A stretch of 64,000 bases of DNA, taken from assembly GCF_025244725.1 (NCBI RefSeq), contig NZ_CP104203.1, positions 1,240,001-1,304,000 of the forward strand, read 5' to 3'. Under the pieces are notes generated by a model. The model searched no databases, was not told the origin of the DNA, and worked only from the letters and a program-made list of their open reading frames with translations. Below are positions 34,981 to 43,579 of the stretch, one piece after another (position 1 is the stretch's first letter; each line of letters opens with the position of its first letter). Source of the DNA: Chryseobacterium oranimense. Its GTDB lineage: Bacteria; Bacteroidota; Bacteroidia; Flavobacteriales; Weeksellaceae. Both the position numbers and the translations under genes were made by a program.

Positions 34981-36048
34981 TTAAAGATTTTTTTGAAAGA
35001 ACATGCTCAGTTTTTCAAAAGGAATTAAATCTGTTTTATCATAAAGATCTACATGTCCGGCTTTCGGCACGTAATAGAGTTCTTTGGGTTCGGCAGCAAG
35101 TCGGTAAGCTTCTTCACTGAATTCTTTAGAATGAGCCTGGTCCCCGGTAATGAACAGCATGGGTCTGGGAGAAATGGTTTCTATATCATTAAAAGGATAG
35201 AAATTCATAAACTTGATATTACTGCTCAGTGTTGGATGGGTAGTCAACTCCGGTGAACTTCCTTTGGGTGTATATTCGCCTCTGGGAGTCCTGTAGAAAT
35301 CATAAAACTCCCGTTGGATAGGAGGAGTATCTTTATCCAGCTGATGAACAGTTCCGCCTGTGTATTTAATTTCTCCGCCATTAAATTCTATATAACGCTG
35401 TTCTGCAGCTTCAGCAATAATCTTCTTACGCTGGTCAAGGGTCTGCGAGTGATTGAGTGCATTTCGGTTGGCAGCTCCCATGTCATACATGCTTACTGTT
35501 GCAATAGCTTTCATTCGCGGATCAATTTTGGCTGCACTGATTACAAAGCTTCCGCTCCCGCAGATACCCAGAATACCGATTCTGTTCCGGTCAATAAAAG
35601 CCCGGGTTCCAAGGAAATCGACAGCAGCACTGAAATCTTCTGCATAGATATCAGGCGCAACTGCATTTCTAGGTTTTCCTTCACTTTCACCCCAGAAAGA
35701 AAGGTCGATCGCTAAAGTAATGAAACCTTTTTCCGCCATTTTGGAGGCATAAACATCTGCACTCTGTTCTTTTACGGCGCCCATTGGATGGCCTACAACT
35801 ATCGCAGGATGTTTTTCAGTCTTACTAAAGTTTTCAGGAATGAAAAGATGCCCGGAAACATTCATATTATACTGATTTTTAAAAGTAACCTGATAGACTT
35901 CAATATTGCTTCTGACTTTAAAAGTGGCGTATTGTTCTGTACTGATCAGTTTCATTTCAGGTTTTTTTGGTTGTTGGTTCTGGTTTTGTGCAGATGCTTC
36001 TCCTAAAAACAGAAGAAAGACCATTGCTGTTGTTATTGATTTTTTCAT
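34981..36048 (-). CDS. secreted alpha/beta hydrolase (dienelactone-hydrolase-like)
   Basis: The 355-residue precursor has a signal peptide (MKKSITTAMVFLLFLGEASAQ). The hydrolase core shows VGHPMGAVKEQS, a nucleophile elbow ILGICGSGSF (C163, S165) and the histidine in PKAGHVDLYD. The elbow can be read as GxCxS with a Cys nucleophile, as in dienelactone hydrolases, or as a shifted serine, so the nucleophile is open. The preceding acetyltransferase gene ends 3 nt before this start, so they are one operon. The substrate is unknown; fungal toxin and xenobiotic ester hydrolases are among relatives. Confidence 0.8.
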   Translation of the reverse strand: MKKSITTAMVFLLFLGEASAQNQNQQPKKPEMKLISTEQYATFKVRSNIEVYQVTFKNQYNMNVSGHLFIPENFSKTEKHPAIVVGHPMGAVKEQSADVYASKMAEKGFITLAIDLSFWGESEGKPRNAVAPDIYAEDFSAAVDFLGTRAFIDRNRIGILGICGSGSFVISAAKIDPRMKAIATVSMYDMGAANRNALNHSQTLDQRKKIIAEAAEQRYIEFNGGEIKYTGGTVHQLDKDTPPIQREFYDFYRTPRGEYTPKGSSPELTTHPTLSSNIKFMNFYPFNDIETISPRPMLFITGDQAHSKEFSEEAYRLAAEPKELYYVPKAGHVDLYDKTDLIPFEKLSMFFQKNL

Positions 36049-36051
36049 CAG

Positions 36052-36612
36052 TTAAGAAATGGTTTTAATGATTTTTGCAGGAATTCCTCCTACTATGGTA
36101 TGATCAGGAACGTCTTTTGAGACTACAGCTCCGGCCGCTATTACAGAATTCTCACCTACGGTTACTCCTGGAAGAATGGTAGCTCCGGCACCGATCCATG
36201 CTTTTTTTTTAATCAGGATAGGTTTTGTTACCAATGCCCGTCTGTCTTCAGGATCCAATGGATGGTTTTCTGTAATAAGGTTTACTTTGGGACCAATCAG
36301 AACTTCATCTTCGATGGTAATTCCACCCATATCCAGAAAGGAACAGGCGTGGTTGATAAAAACATTTTTTCCAATGGTAATAAATTTTCCAAAGTTGGTA
36401 TAGAAAGGAGGAAAGACTGTCGTACTTTCATCTATGGCGTTATCGGTTATTTTGCTGAGAAGATCCCGAACTTCACTTGTCGTTTCAGAATTATTGAGCT
36501 TCCGGGAAAGCCTTAAAGTTGTTTCTACAATTTCATTAATTTTAGAATACTCCGGATCATTAAGACGAATGGGTTCACCTGCTTTTAATCTCTCTAATAT
36601 ATCTTTGCTCAT
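36052..36612 (-). CDS. hexapeptide-repeat O-acetyltransferase (maltose/galactoside type)
   Basis: A 186-residue left-handed beta-helix protein. The N-terminal Mac-like helix region is followed by hexapeptide repeats (KFITIGKNVFINHAC, ITIEDEVLIGPKVNLIT, then IGAGATILPGVTVGENSVI) with the catalytic His in ENHPLDP. It transfers acetyl from acetyl-CoA to sugars. It is the first gene of a two-gene unit with the secreted hydrolase (3-nt gap). Confidence 0.88.
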   Translation of the reverse strand: MSKDILERLKAGEPIRLNDPEYSKINEIVETTLRLSRKLNNSETTSEVRDLLSKITDNAIDESTTVFPPFYTNFGKFITIGKNVFINHACSFLDMGGITIEDEVLIGPKVNLITENHPLDPEDRRALVTKPILIKKKAWIGAGATILPGVTVGENSVIAAGAVVSKDVPDHTIVGGIPAKIIKTIS

Positions 36613-36734
36613 GATGTTTAAATTTTACAGAACAAAATTAAAGAGAAAGCTTTATAATGTATTTGTCGTAAGGCTCAATTAATCTTTCTGAGAAGCTCAA
36701 AGCAAAGAAATCAATTAGTCATACGCTTGAAGAA

Positions 36735-36887
36735 ATGGTAGAAGCTATTACAAAATGGGTAATACAGCACAGAGAAAAGATCAAAAGAGAAATGGCTACC
36801 GGGGGAAGTCTTTCAAATATAAGAGATGAGGCTTATATTTCGGTGGGAGAAAATCCGTACTCTTTTTTAAAGACCGTAGAAAAATGA
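36735..36887 (+). CDS. possible small orphan ORF or gene remnant (50 aa)
   Basis: The frame reads MVEAITKWVIQHREKIKREM and continues for 30 more residues. It remains open upstream to about 36680, so it has coding-like Lys/Glu content over about 70 codons. Its 3' end overlaps the last 55 nt of the convergent AraC gene. I recognise no family. It may be a decayed fragment of a longer gene or chance. Confidence 0.25.
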   Translation: MVEAITKWVIQHREKIKREMATGGSLSNIRDEAYISVGENPYSFLKTVEK

Positions 36888-37654
36888 GAAGGATTTTTGA
36901 ATCCTACTTCAATATATACGTCCCCTACTTTTTTCTTTTCTTCTTTTAATTTAAAATAAGCAGCTTCAAGCCGTTTTTTAATAAGCCATTTCTGAGGAGT
37001 CAGACTGCTTATTTTTTTAAAATCCCGTTTAAATGTGGCGAGACTTCTTCCTGTGTAGGAAGCAATCTGCTCCATAGTAAGATCATCTGCATAGTTGTCA
37101 TTAAGAAATCCCAGAATATCTACCTTCCAGGGCTCTGTAAAATCGAATAATACGGGATAGAGAGATTCAGAACTGTTTAGAGCAACATAAATTCCTTCAA
37201 GAAGTTTCAGATGGACAATACCTTCTGTAGGTTTTATATTGCCCTCGAAATAAGGAGTCAGCGACTGAAACAGGCTGGTGATATCCGGCCGAACTTCCAG
37301 TTTGAATACATTTTTTTCAGAAACAGGAGGCTTATCGGGTATTTCAGACCTGTTCATTGTACTGTAAAATTCACGTAGAGTATTCCTACTGAATGTAAGT
37401 GATATTCCTTTATACAGTTCTTCTCCGACGCTGTTTTTGTACATTGTAAGACGGTGATCCCTGCGGATAAAAGCACATTCACCTGCTTTAATAATTATTT
37501 TTTCACCTCTGTCTTCGATAATTTGTTCACCGGAATACAGGTATAAAAGAACATGTTCGGGAGTGGAATGGATGCATTTTTCGCTGTAGTCAGAAAAACA
37601 CGACAGGAATATGCCTGAATAATTCAGTGTTCGCAACTTTTCTGTCTGTTCCAT
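36833..37654 (-). CDS. AraC-family regulator (ExsA-like type)
   Basis: A 273-residue protein whose N-terminal half has EHVLLYLYSGEQIIEDRGEK and an AraC_N-like beta domain. The C-terminal HTH (about 175-272) has YTGRSLATFKRDFKKISSLTPQKWL and EVGFKNPSHFSTVFKKEYGFSP. This is the type often found beside oxidoreductase or acetyltransferase genes in flavobacteria. The hexapeptide acetyltransferase and hydrolase lie next on the same strand, 220 nt downstream, and are candidate targets. Confidence 0.85.
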   Translation of the reverse strand: MEQTEKLRTLNYSGIFLSCFSDYSEKCIHSTPEHVLLYLYSGEQIIEDRGEKIIIKAGECAFIRRDHRLTMYKNSVGEELYKGISLTFSRNTLREFYSTMNRSEIPDKPPVSEKNVFKLEVRPDITSLFQSLTPYFEGNIKPTEGIVHLKLLEGIYVALNSSESLYPVLFDFTEPWKVDILGFLNDNYADDLTMEQIASYTGRSLATFKRDFKKISSLTPQKWLIKKRLEAAYFKLKEEKKKVGDVYIEVGFKNPSHFSTVFKKEYGFSPTEI

Positions 37655-37734
37655 TTAAGCTTACATTTATTGTTAAGATTACAAATTTAGGAAAAATGTG
37701 TAGTTTAGAATTTGCTGTGAGGCTCATTATTGTT

Positions 37735-38448
37735 CTATGTCACTCTTCTTTTGTTACTAGCTTCCACCCATTCATCTTTCTGGCATTTGGAACACTTTTC
37801 TGTATTTCCCGGGGTTTTCAATTCGGTGTAGCCACAGAATATGCAGGAATAATAAGCTTCTTTTTCAGCTATTTTCAATGAACCTTCTAATGATTCCGGC
37901 ATGATGGGAAGGCCATATTTCACTTTTCCATCTTCAAAATAAAATATACTGATCTCTCCGGAGGTTTCCACAATAGCCATTTCTATCTGTCCCAGCTGTG
38001 AAACTCCCTTCAGCCTGAGCTCTGCGAAAAATTCATCGCTGCCAAGGTTCTCTTTTTTAAAATTATCAATGGAAAATTCACCATCCCGGATGAGGCAGAT
38101 AGAACTTCCTTCCACCAGCTTTTCAAATTTTTTACTTCTGCCGATAAAATAAGTAACGATACTGTATAAAAGAATGATGATGATAAAAACAAGGATGGAA
38201 GAAATAATTCCCACATCTTTATTAAACATCGGATCGCCGGCAGCGGAACCCAGCCCTATGATCACCACCAGCTCAAAAATAGAAAGCTGCTTCACACCTC
38301 TTTTTCCCAAAACCCTGAGCCCGATGATGATGGCGAGAAACATAATGGCAGTACGGAGAATAATTTCTAAAAGAAAGGACCATTCTTCGTGGCCCAGGAA
38401 TAATTCTTTCCAGTTAAGTTCTAAAAGAAACAGTGACATCATAGACAT
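37735..38448 (-). CDS. DUF421/YetF membrane protein with C-terminal zinc ribbon
   Basis: A 237-residue protein with three N-terminal helices (about 22-95, with AIIIGLRVLGKRGVKQLS) and the YetF soluble domain (LRLKGVSQLGQIEMAIVETSGEISIFY). After the usual end of this family comes a 36-residue tail with CIFC (202-205) and CSKC (219-222), a zinc-ribbon/rubredoxin-like knuckle. DUF421 proteins in spores and other bacteria are poorly understood. The added metal knuckle is the distinctive feature here. The start may be at M1, M3 or M4. It is the gene after bioA on the same strand but 60 nt away, so it is probably separate. Confidence 0.82.
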   Translation of the reverse strand: MSMMSLFLLELNWKELFLGHEEWSFLLEIILRTAIMFLAIIIGLRVLGKRGVKQLSIFELVVIIGLGSAAGDPMFNKDVGIISSILVFIIIILLYSIVTYFIGRSKKFEKLVEGSSICLIRDGEFSIDNFKKENLGSDEFFAELRLKGVSQLGQIEMAIVETSGEISIFYFEDGKVKYGLPIMPESLEGSLKIAEKEAYYSCIFCGYTELKTPGNTEKCSKCQKDEWVEASNKRRVT

Positions 38449-38507
38449 TAATTTTCAAAAAATATCCAAAAAATGCGCCATTTGGGAAAAGAATCTTTTT
38501 AAATGAC

Positions 38508-39818
38508 CTATCCTTGATCAGCTGCACCAACGGGGAAATGAACCGGCTCACTGAACAGGTTTAGAACCTCAAGAATAGTCTGATAAATAAAATCCAGTTC
38601 TTCTGAAGTAATGCAATACGGCGGAACCAGATACATGATATTTCCCAGCGGACGCATAATAATTCCTCTTTGCAGAAATTCATCATAAAGAATTTTTCCG
38701 GTTTCATTAAAATAAGAGGTATTTTGTTCTGTTTTATATTCAAAAGCGAGAATAGTCCCGGTCTGACGTATATTTTCCACATTTGGATGCTGCTTCAGAA
38801 CTTTGGTAAAACCTGTATGCTGTGTGCTAATACGATCAATAGCAGCTAATGTTTCTTTCTTTAGTAAAAGTTCCATACTCGCCAGTGCCGCAGTACAGGC
38901 CAGAGGATTTGCTGTAAAAGAATGTCCGTGAAACAGGGTTTTATATTTATCGTCTGACAGGAAAGCATTGAAAATTATCTGTGAACAGGTGGTAATTCCC
39001 ATAGGCATCGTTCCTCCGGTCAGTCCTTTTGAAAAGCACATAATATCCGGTGCTTCCGTAAGATGATTGGCTGCAAACAATTTTCCTGTTCTTCCAAAAC
39101 CTGTAAAAACTTCATCCTGGATCATCAGGATTTCTTGGCTCCGGCAGAATTTCATGAGTTCGTCAAGATGTTCAGCTTCATACATCAACATTCCGGCTGC
39201 ACCCTGTACTAAAGGCTCATAAATAAAACAGGCCGTTTCCTCTGCTATATCTCCGATTTCAACTTTCAGGCGATCAATATTTTCAGCATCGGGAGTATCA
39301 ATAAAAACCACTTCAAAAAGCATATTTCCGAAGGGTTTTGTCCATACACTTCTTCCGCTCACAGACATCGCTCCGAAGGTGTCACCATGGTAAGCTTCTT
39401 TGAAAGCCAGAATTTTTGTTTTTTCTTTTCCGAGATTATAAGCATACTGAATACACATTTTCAATGCTACTTCCACTGCTGTGGAACCATTATCCGAATA
39501 AAAAACTTTTTTTTGGTTTTCCGGAAGCAGTTTTAAAAGGTTTTCTGAAAGCTGAACAGCCGGCTCATGGGTAAAACCCGCAAAAATAACCTGCTCCAGA
39601 GTGTTAAGCTGCTGAGATACACGCGCTGCAATATAGGGATGTGCATGCCCGTGCAAGGTCACCCACCATGATGAAACGGCATCAATATATTTTTTTCCTT
39701 CATCGTCATACAGGTAAACACCTTTCCCTTTCACAATGGGAATGGGATCTCCGGCTGTTTTCATTTGCGTGTATGGATGCCAGTTGACAGCTTTATCTCT
39801 TTCTTTTAAGGTATTCAT
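38508..39818 (-). CDS. bioA: adenosylmethionine-8-amino-7-oxononanoate aminotransferase
   Basis: The 436-residue class III aminotransferase converts 7-keto-8-aminopelargonate to 7,8-diaminopelargonate with S-adenosylmethionine as amino donor. VNWHPYTQM near the N-terminus, SSWWVTLHGHAHP (49-61), the Asp of QDEVFTGFGRTG (D235) and the PLP lysine in CFSKGLTGG (K264) are BioA signatures. The start at 39818 fits MNTLKERDKAVNWHP. It is the last gene of the bio operon, separated from bioB by 164 nt holding a repeat element, so the repeat was probably inserted within the operon. Confidence 0.95.
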   Translation of the reverse strand: MNTLKERDKAVNWHPYTQMKTAGDPIPIVKGKGVYLYDDEGKKYIDAVSSWWVTLHGHAHPYIAARVSQQLNTLEQVIFAGFTHEPAVQLSENLLKLLPENQKKVFYSDNGSTAVEVALKMCIQYAYNLGKEKTKILAFKEAYHGDTFGAMSVSGRSVWTKPFGNMLFEVVFIDTPDAENIDRLKVEIGDIAEETACFIYEPLVQGAAGMLMYEAEHLDELMKFCRSQEILMIQDEVFTGFGRTGKLFAANHLTEAPDIMCFSKGLTGGTMPMGITTCSQIIFNAFLSDDKYKTLFHGHSFTANPLACTAALASMELLLKKETLAAIDRISTQHTGFTKVLKQHPNVENIRQTGTILAFEYKTEQNTSYFNETGKILYDEFLQRGIIMRPLGNIMYLVPPYCITSEELDFIYQTILEVLNLFSEPVHFPVGAADQG

Positions 39819-39866
39819 GTAAAATGTATTTATGATTTTAGTGGTTATGTTCAATGGGTTTGACTG

Positions 39867-39976
39867 TTGTTTTTTACTACCCCGTCTTTTTGCTGTGCAA
39901 AAATCCACCCCTTCAGGGAAGGGGAATTTGGGTCGAGATAAATTTGTCGGGATATATTCTATTCTCGAACCCAAAT
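39867..39976. repeat. palindromic intergenic element between bioB and bioA
   Basis: It contains a perfect hairpin (CCCCTTC, AGG, GAAGGGG at 39908-39924) next to a second pair of arms, ATTTGGGTCGAGA at 39926-39938 and TCTCGAACCCAAAT at 39963-39976, with one base unpaired. The flanking ACTACCCCGTCTTTTTG looks like the outer end of an interspersed element I have seen in flavobacterial genomes; that is from memory. Confidence 0.7.
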
Positions 39977-39982
39977 CTTTAG

Positions 39983-40975
39983 TTAGCAACAAGTATTCTC
40001 TTTCATTTTCATAGGCTTCAGTCCCAATTTTTCCAGCATTCGCATGTCTTCGGAAACTCCCGGATTTGGAGTTACCAGTAAGGTTTCCCTTTCTCCTGTA
40101 AAAATAGAATTGGCTCCGGCCATAAAGCACCAGGCCTGTTCTGTTTCGTTCATTTCGATACGTCCTGCACTGAGTCTTACCATTGAAGAAGGCATGATAA
40201 TTCTGGCGGTAGCGATCATTCTTACCATTTCCCATGTATCTACTTTTTCATTATCTTCAAGCGGTGTTCCTGCTACTCTTGCCAGGGCGTTGATAGGAAC
40301 GGATTCCGGATGTTTTGGCATCGTTGCAAGCGTTAAAAGCATTGAAATTCTGTCTCTGTGCGTTTCTCCCAGTCCGATAATTCCTCCGGAACATACTGTT
40401 ATTCCGGCTTTTCTGACGTTATTGATGGTATTTATCCTGTTGTCAAACGTTCGGGTTGAAATAATTTCTTCATAATACTGTTCTGAAGTATCAAGATTGT
40501 GATTGTAAGCATAGAGACCTGCTTCCTGAAGACGGACAGCCTGTTCTTCGGTAAGCATTCCCAGGGTACAGCATACTTCCAGTCCCAGTTCATTGACTCC
40601 TTTTACCATATCGATTACCCTGTCGAAATCGCGGTTGTTTCGAACTTCACGCCATGCAGCAGCCATACAGAAACGGGATGATCCGCTGTCTTTGGCTTTC
40701 TGGGCGTGGGCAATAACGGTTTCTGTGGGAAGCAATGCCTGAACTTTAATATTGGTATGATAACGGGCTGCCTGGCCGCAGTATGAGCAGTCTTCAGGGC
40801 ATCCTCCCGTTTTGATAGATAATAATGTTGAAATCTGTACTTCCGAAGGATCATGCCATTCACGGTGAACGGTTGAAGCCTTGTAAATCAGCTCAAGAAG
40901 AGGCTGATGATAAATTTCTTCTATTTCTTCTTTTGTCCAGTTGTTTCTGATGGTTGTTTTTTTGTCCATTATCAT
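39983..40975 (-). CDS. bioB: biotin synthase
   Basis: A 330-residue radical-SAM enzyme that inserts sulfur into dethiobiotin. The CxxxCxxC cluster motif is at C59, C63 and C66 ([10 protein letters not shown]). AYNHNLDTS and [14 protein letters not shown] are standard BioB motifs, and the remaining ligands for the [2Fe-2S] cluster fit the family (CCTLG). The start overlaps the bioD stop by 4 nt, indicating coupling; a second Met at codon 3 is an alternative. Third-position use matches its neighbours. Confidence 0.96.
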   Translation of the reverse strand: MIMDKKTTIRNNWTKEEIEEIYHQPLLELIYKASTVHREWHDPSEVQISTLLSIKTGGCPEDCSYCGQAARYHTNIKVQALLPTETVIAHAQKAKDSGSSRFCMAAAWREVRNNRDFDRVIDMVKGVNELGLEVCCTLGMLTEEQAVRLQEAGLYAYNHNLDTSEQYYEEIISTRTFDNRINTINNVRKAGITVCSGGIIGLGETHRDRISMLLTLATMPKHPESVPINALARVAGTPLEDNEKVDTWEMVRMIATARIIMPSSMVRLSAGRIEMNETEQAWCFMAGANSIFTGERETLLVTPNPGVSEDMRMLEKLGLKPMKMKENTCC

Positions 40976-41586
40976 AAATTTGTTTTTGTTAATTGTTCTG
41001 CAGAAGCTTTGATGCTGTCTTTTGTGGGTTGATCCATTTCAGGAATACGGATGATCCTGGTTTCTTTTTTTATAAATCCTGTAATCACCCTTTCTGTATC
41101 CGGAGGGAAAGTCCCGTTCAGAATGAGAAATTCCAATTTGAGTTTTTTCTGTTCTAATGCCATGATGGAAAGCAAAGTATGATTAATACATCCTAAATAA
41201 TTCCTAACCACCAATCCAACGGGAAGTGCCAGTTTTTCAATCAGGTCGATCATAAAAAAATGGTCAGAAAGAGGTACCATAAGTCCTCCTGCACCTTCTA
41301 CAATGAGACTGTTATCTGTTTTGGGAAGCTTAAAATTTTCAATTTCTATTTCAATACTTTCTTCTCCTGCCGACTGATGTGGTGATGCAGCGAGCTTAAA
41401 ACGGTAGGTTTCGGGATGGCAGATCGTGTTTTCTGTCCATGATTCTATTTTATGGCTGTCGGAGTTATCTAAATCTCCGGACTGTACGGGCTTCCAGTAA
41501 TCTGCTTTAAAATATTGTGTTAAAATAGCAGAGCATATTGTTTTTCCTACTTCGGTGCCTATGCCGGTGATGAATAGTTGGGTCAT
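40972..41586 (-). CDS. bioD: dethiobiotin synthetase
   Basis: A 204-residue ATPase that closes the ureido ring of dethiobiotin using CO2. The P-loop GIGTEVGKT is at residues 8-16, KPVQSGD follows, and [15 protein letters not shown] is the family's third motif. The ATG at 41586 gives [16 protein letters not shown]; an in-frame ATG 18 nt upstream is less likely. It overlaps bioB by 4 nt. A repeat fragment lies in the 58 nt upstream. Confidence 0.95.
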   Translation of the reverse strand: MTQLFITGIGTEVGKTICSAILTQYFKADYWKPVQSGDLDNSDSHKIESWTENTICHPETYRFKLAASPHQSAGEESIEIEIENFKLPKTDNSLIVEGAGGLMVPLSDHFFMIDLIEKLALPVGLVVRNYLGCINHTLLSIMALEQKKLKLEFLILNGTFPPDTERVITGFIKKETRIIRIPEMDQPTKDSIKASAEQLTKTNL

Positions 41587-41587
41587 G

Positions 41588-41620
41588 CGAGTTACGGGTT
41601 TCAAGATGCGTGATTCGGGA
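41588..41620. repeat. partial copy of the bio-leader repeat
   Basis: GAGTTACGGGTTTC and TGCGTGATTCGGG here match one arm of the long palindrome at 43383-43510 (GAGTTCGGGTTGCG, TGCGTGATTCG). It lies between bioF and bioD and lacks the second arm. Confidence 0.5.
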
Positions 41621-41644
41621 TTTAAATATTAATTTTTGTTTCTT

Positions 41645-42745
41645 TTAAAGGAATGCTTTGATGATTTCTGTGAGTCCTATAATTTCTTTTTCGGTATTGA
41701 AGCTATGGAGGCATATTCTGAGTCTTTCGGTTCCTGCTTTTACAGTTGGACTATATACGGCGTAGGTTAAGAAATTATTATCAGATAGTGTTTTCTGTAA
41801 ACTTCTTAATTGTTGATTATCCGGAATCAATACGGCCTGTATCGGGCTTAATTCTGAAGATGGTGTTTCTATATTTTGATTTCTGAAAATTTTTATATTC
41901 TGATGAAGCTTTTCCGGTAATTCGGGATTTTGTTTTATAAATTCATAACCCGTTTTTATACTCAGCCATAGAAAATCTTGTGCAGATGTAGTATAAATAA
42001 AAGGTGAGGCAAAATTCACTAAATAGGATTTTACGGTTTCATGACAAAGAATAGCTGCTCCGTGAGCTCCCAAAGCTTTTCCATACGTCATTACAGCCGC
42101 AAAAACATCTTTCTGTAACTGATTTTTTTCAATCAGGCCATATCCGAAAACTCCGAAAGCATGGGCTTCATCTACAATCAAGGCTGCATTGTACTTTCTG
42201 GTTAAGTCTGCAATTTCCTGAAGAGGGGCAAGATCCCCATCCATCGAATAAAGACTTTCTATAGCTATGTAACAAGTTCCAGTCTGTTTTTTCAGGATAT
42301 TTTCCAGGTCTTCAGGATCATTATGTCTGAATTTTACTTTTTTTGCATGGGACATTCTGCACGCATCGTGAACCGACCGGTGAATCTGTTCATCAACGAT
42401 AATGGTATCATTACGGTCCGGTAATGTAGAAAACAGAGCCAGGTTCGCATTGTAGCCTGAATAGAAAAGCAGGGCCTCAGGATATTGATGCTGTTGGGCG
42501 ATATAATTCTCCACATCCGTTACTGTTCTGCTGTTTCCGCTGATCAGCCTTGAGCCGGAACTTCCCGAGAGCAGTGCAGGGTTTTCCTGAACGTAGCTCA
42601 GTAATTGCAGTTGAAATTCTTCATTTTTTGCCAGACCCAGATAATCATTGGAATAGAAGTCAATGCCTTTTAATTCAGGCTTTAATGTTCTCAGTATTCC
42701 GGCTTCTTTTCTCCGGCCAAGAGCCTCCTGAAATTTTTTAAGCAT
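41645..42745 (-). CDS. bioF: 8-amino-7-oxononanoate synthase
   Basis: A 366-residue PLP enzyme that condenses a pimeloyl thioester with alanine. The core motifs are FYSNDYLGLA (30-39), GSSGSRLISGN (61-71), VDEAHAFGVFG (191-201) and the PLP lysine K223 in MTYGKALGAHG. It is slightly shorter than E. coli BioF but complete. Its ATG lies inside the end of the upstream ferritin-like gene (8-nt overlap), so the two are translationally coupled. Confidence 0.95.
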   Translation of the reverse strand: MLKKFQEALGRRKEAGILRTLKPELKGIDFYSNDYLGLAKNEEFQLQLLSYVQENPALLSGSSGSRLISGNSRTVTDVENYIAQQHQYPEALLFYSGYNANLALFSTLPDRNDTIIVDEQIHRSVHDACRMSHAKKVKFRHNDPEDLENILKKQTGTCYIAIESLYSMDGDLAPLQEIADLTRKYNAALIVDEAHAFGVFGYGLIEKNQLQKDVFAAVMTYGKALGAHGAAILCHETVKSYLVNFASPFIYTTSAQDFLWLSIKTGYEFIKQNPELPEKLHQNIKIFRNQNIETPSSELSPIQAVLIPDNQQLRSLQKTLSDNNFLTYAVYSPTVKAGTERLRICLHSFNTEKEIIGLTEIIKAFL

Positions 42746-43361
42746 AATCCAATTGTGATACTTCCTCTGCTATGGCATTGATCCACTGATCGTGCAGTTC
42801 TTTTTCTATAGCCAGAATATTTTCGGCGTGCTGTTGCCATTCCTCAGAAAATTCATTCAGCTGGTTAATCATTTCTTCAAGATGTCCCTCTTCTTCAAGA
42901 ATAATAGATTTTACCATAATTCTTGAAGCTTCCTTCGTTAAAACGTCCTGATAGACCGGATATAACTCATCTGCCCTAACTTCAATCGCATAGGTTACAA
43001 AAAGGTAGGCTGCATATTTCAGCTCTTCTTTATTTAAATGAAACGCTGTCTGAAGATACCTGCACGCCTTGACATCTAAAGAATGAAGATATTGTCTGGT
43101 TGCAACCGGAGCCAGAAGTTCATTTGCTTTATACGTTTTGCATAATTCCGAATCTATTTTCCCGATCTGTTTTTTAAGGTAGTAAGCGTGGCGGTGCTCT
43201 TCAGCAGCATGTTTCAGCTGTATAAGCGTAACGGAAACCGGATGTTCACACTTAGAAATTTTTCTGGCGCCGGCATTTTCCATAAACGAAAGGGTATTCA
43301 GCCATTTGGCGTGAGTACCGCTGTTCTGCACTATTTTTTCGAGTAGTTGTTGAAATTCCAT
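42738..43361 (-). CDS. ferritin-like (predicted diiron) protein of the biotin operon
   Basis: A 207-residue, largely helical soluble protein. Candidate metal ligands are E28, E55 and H58 (AAEEHRHAYY), E127 (AIEVRADELY), and E157 and H160 (ILEEEGHLEEM), the order E, ExxH, E, ExxH of ferritin-like diiron proteins. It is the first gene of the bio operon and overlaps bioF by 8 nt, so a role in biotin synthesis is likely. No pimelate-forming gene (bioC/H, bioG, bioW, bioI) lies nearby. It could make or modify the pimeloyl precursor oxidatively, or it could be an accessory iron or stress protein. I know no named function. The diiron call is inferred from spacing alone. Confidence 0.7.
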   Translation of the reverse strand: MEFQQLLEKIVQNSGTHAKWLNTLSFMENAGARKISKCEHPVSVTLIQLKHAAEEHRHAYYLKKQIGKIDSELCKTYKANELLAPVATRQYLHSLDVKACRYLQTAFHLNKEELKYAAYLFVTYAIEVRADELYPVYQDVLTKEASRIMVKSIILEEEGHLEEMINQLNEFSEEWQQHAENILAIEKELHDQWINAIAEEVSQLDYA

Positions 43362-43382
43362 AGCTTTATCAATTTTGGTTCT

Positions 43383-43510
43383 GAGTTCGGGTTGCGTGAT
43401 TCGTGATTCGAGTTTCGGGATATGGGATAATATTAATTTCGAGTTAATGTTCAGGGAGATTAAACTTTAATCCCCAATCAAATAACGCGTATCCCGAAAC
43501 TCGCAACCCG
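43383..43510. repeat. 128-nt palindromic element in the bio operon leader
   Basis: Outer arms CGGGTTGCG (43388-43396) and CGCAACCCG (43502-43510), inner arms CGAGTTTCGGGATA (43409-43422) and TATCCCGAAACTCG (43490-43503), and a tip with GATTAAA/TTTAATC form one long potential hairpin. It lies downstream of the predicted bio promoter, so it would be transcribed into the 5' leader. Partial copies of the arm occur at 41588. Confidence 0.85.
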
Positions 43511-43531
43511 CAACTTTAATTTTATTCGCTC

Positions 43532-43561
43532 CAAAAGTAGTATATTGCCGGACCATTAAAA
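43532..43561 (-). promoter_or_regulatory. promoter of the biotin operon
   Basis: On the minus strand TTTT, an 18-nt spacer and TACTTTTG (perfect TAnnTTTG at 43532-43539) predict a start near 43525. That gives a leader of about 160 nt containing the long palindrome. Confidence 0.55.
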
Positions 43562-43569
43562 GGTGCCAG
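43548..43569. promoter_or_regulatory. candidate MocR operator
   Basis: CCGGACCA and GGTGCCAG flank the 6-nt TTAAAA. GGACC-type half sites around an A-rich centre recall operators of MocR regulators such as PdxR and TauR (from memory). The site overlaps the -33 region of the bio promoter and lies about 10 nt before the MocR gene start. Confidence 0.35.
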
Positions 43570-43579
43570 TTTTAATATT

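Noticed and set aside
43362..43579. BirA-type biotin operator
   Set aside because: I searched for TTGTAAACC-like arms with a 14-16 nt spacer and found none; the palindromes present belong to a repeat element.
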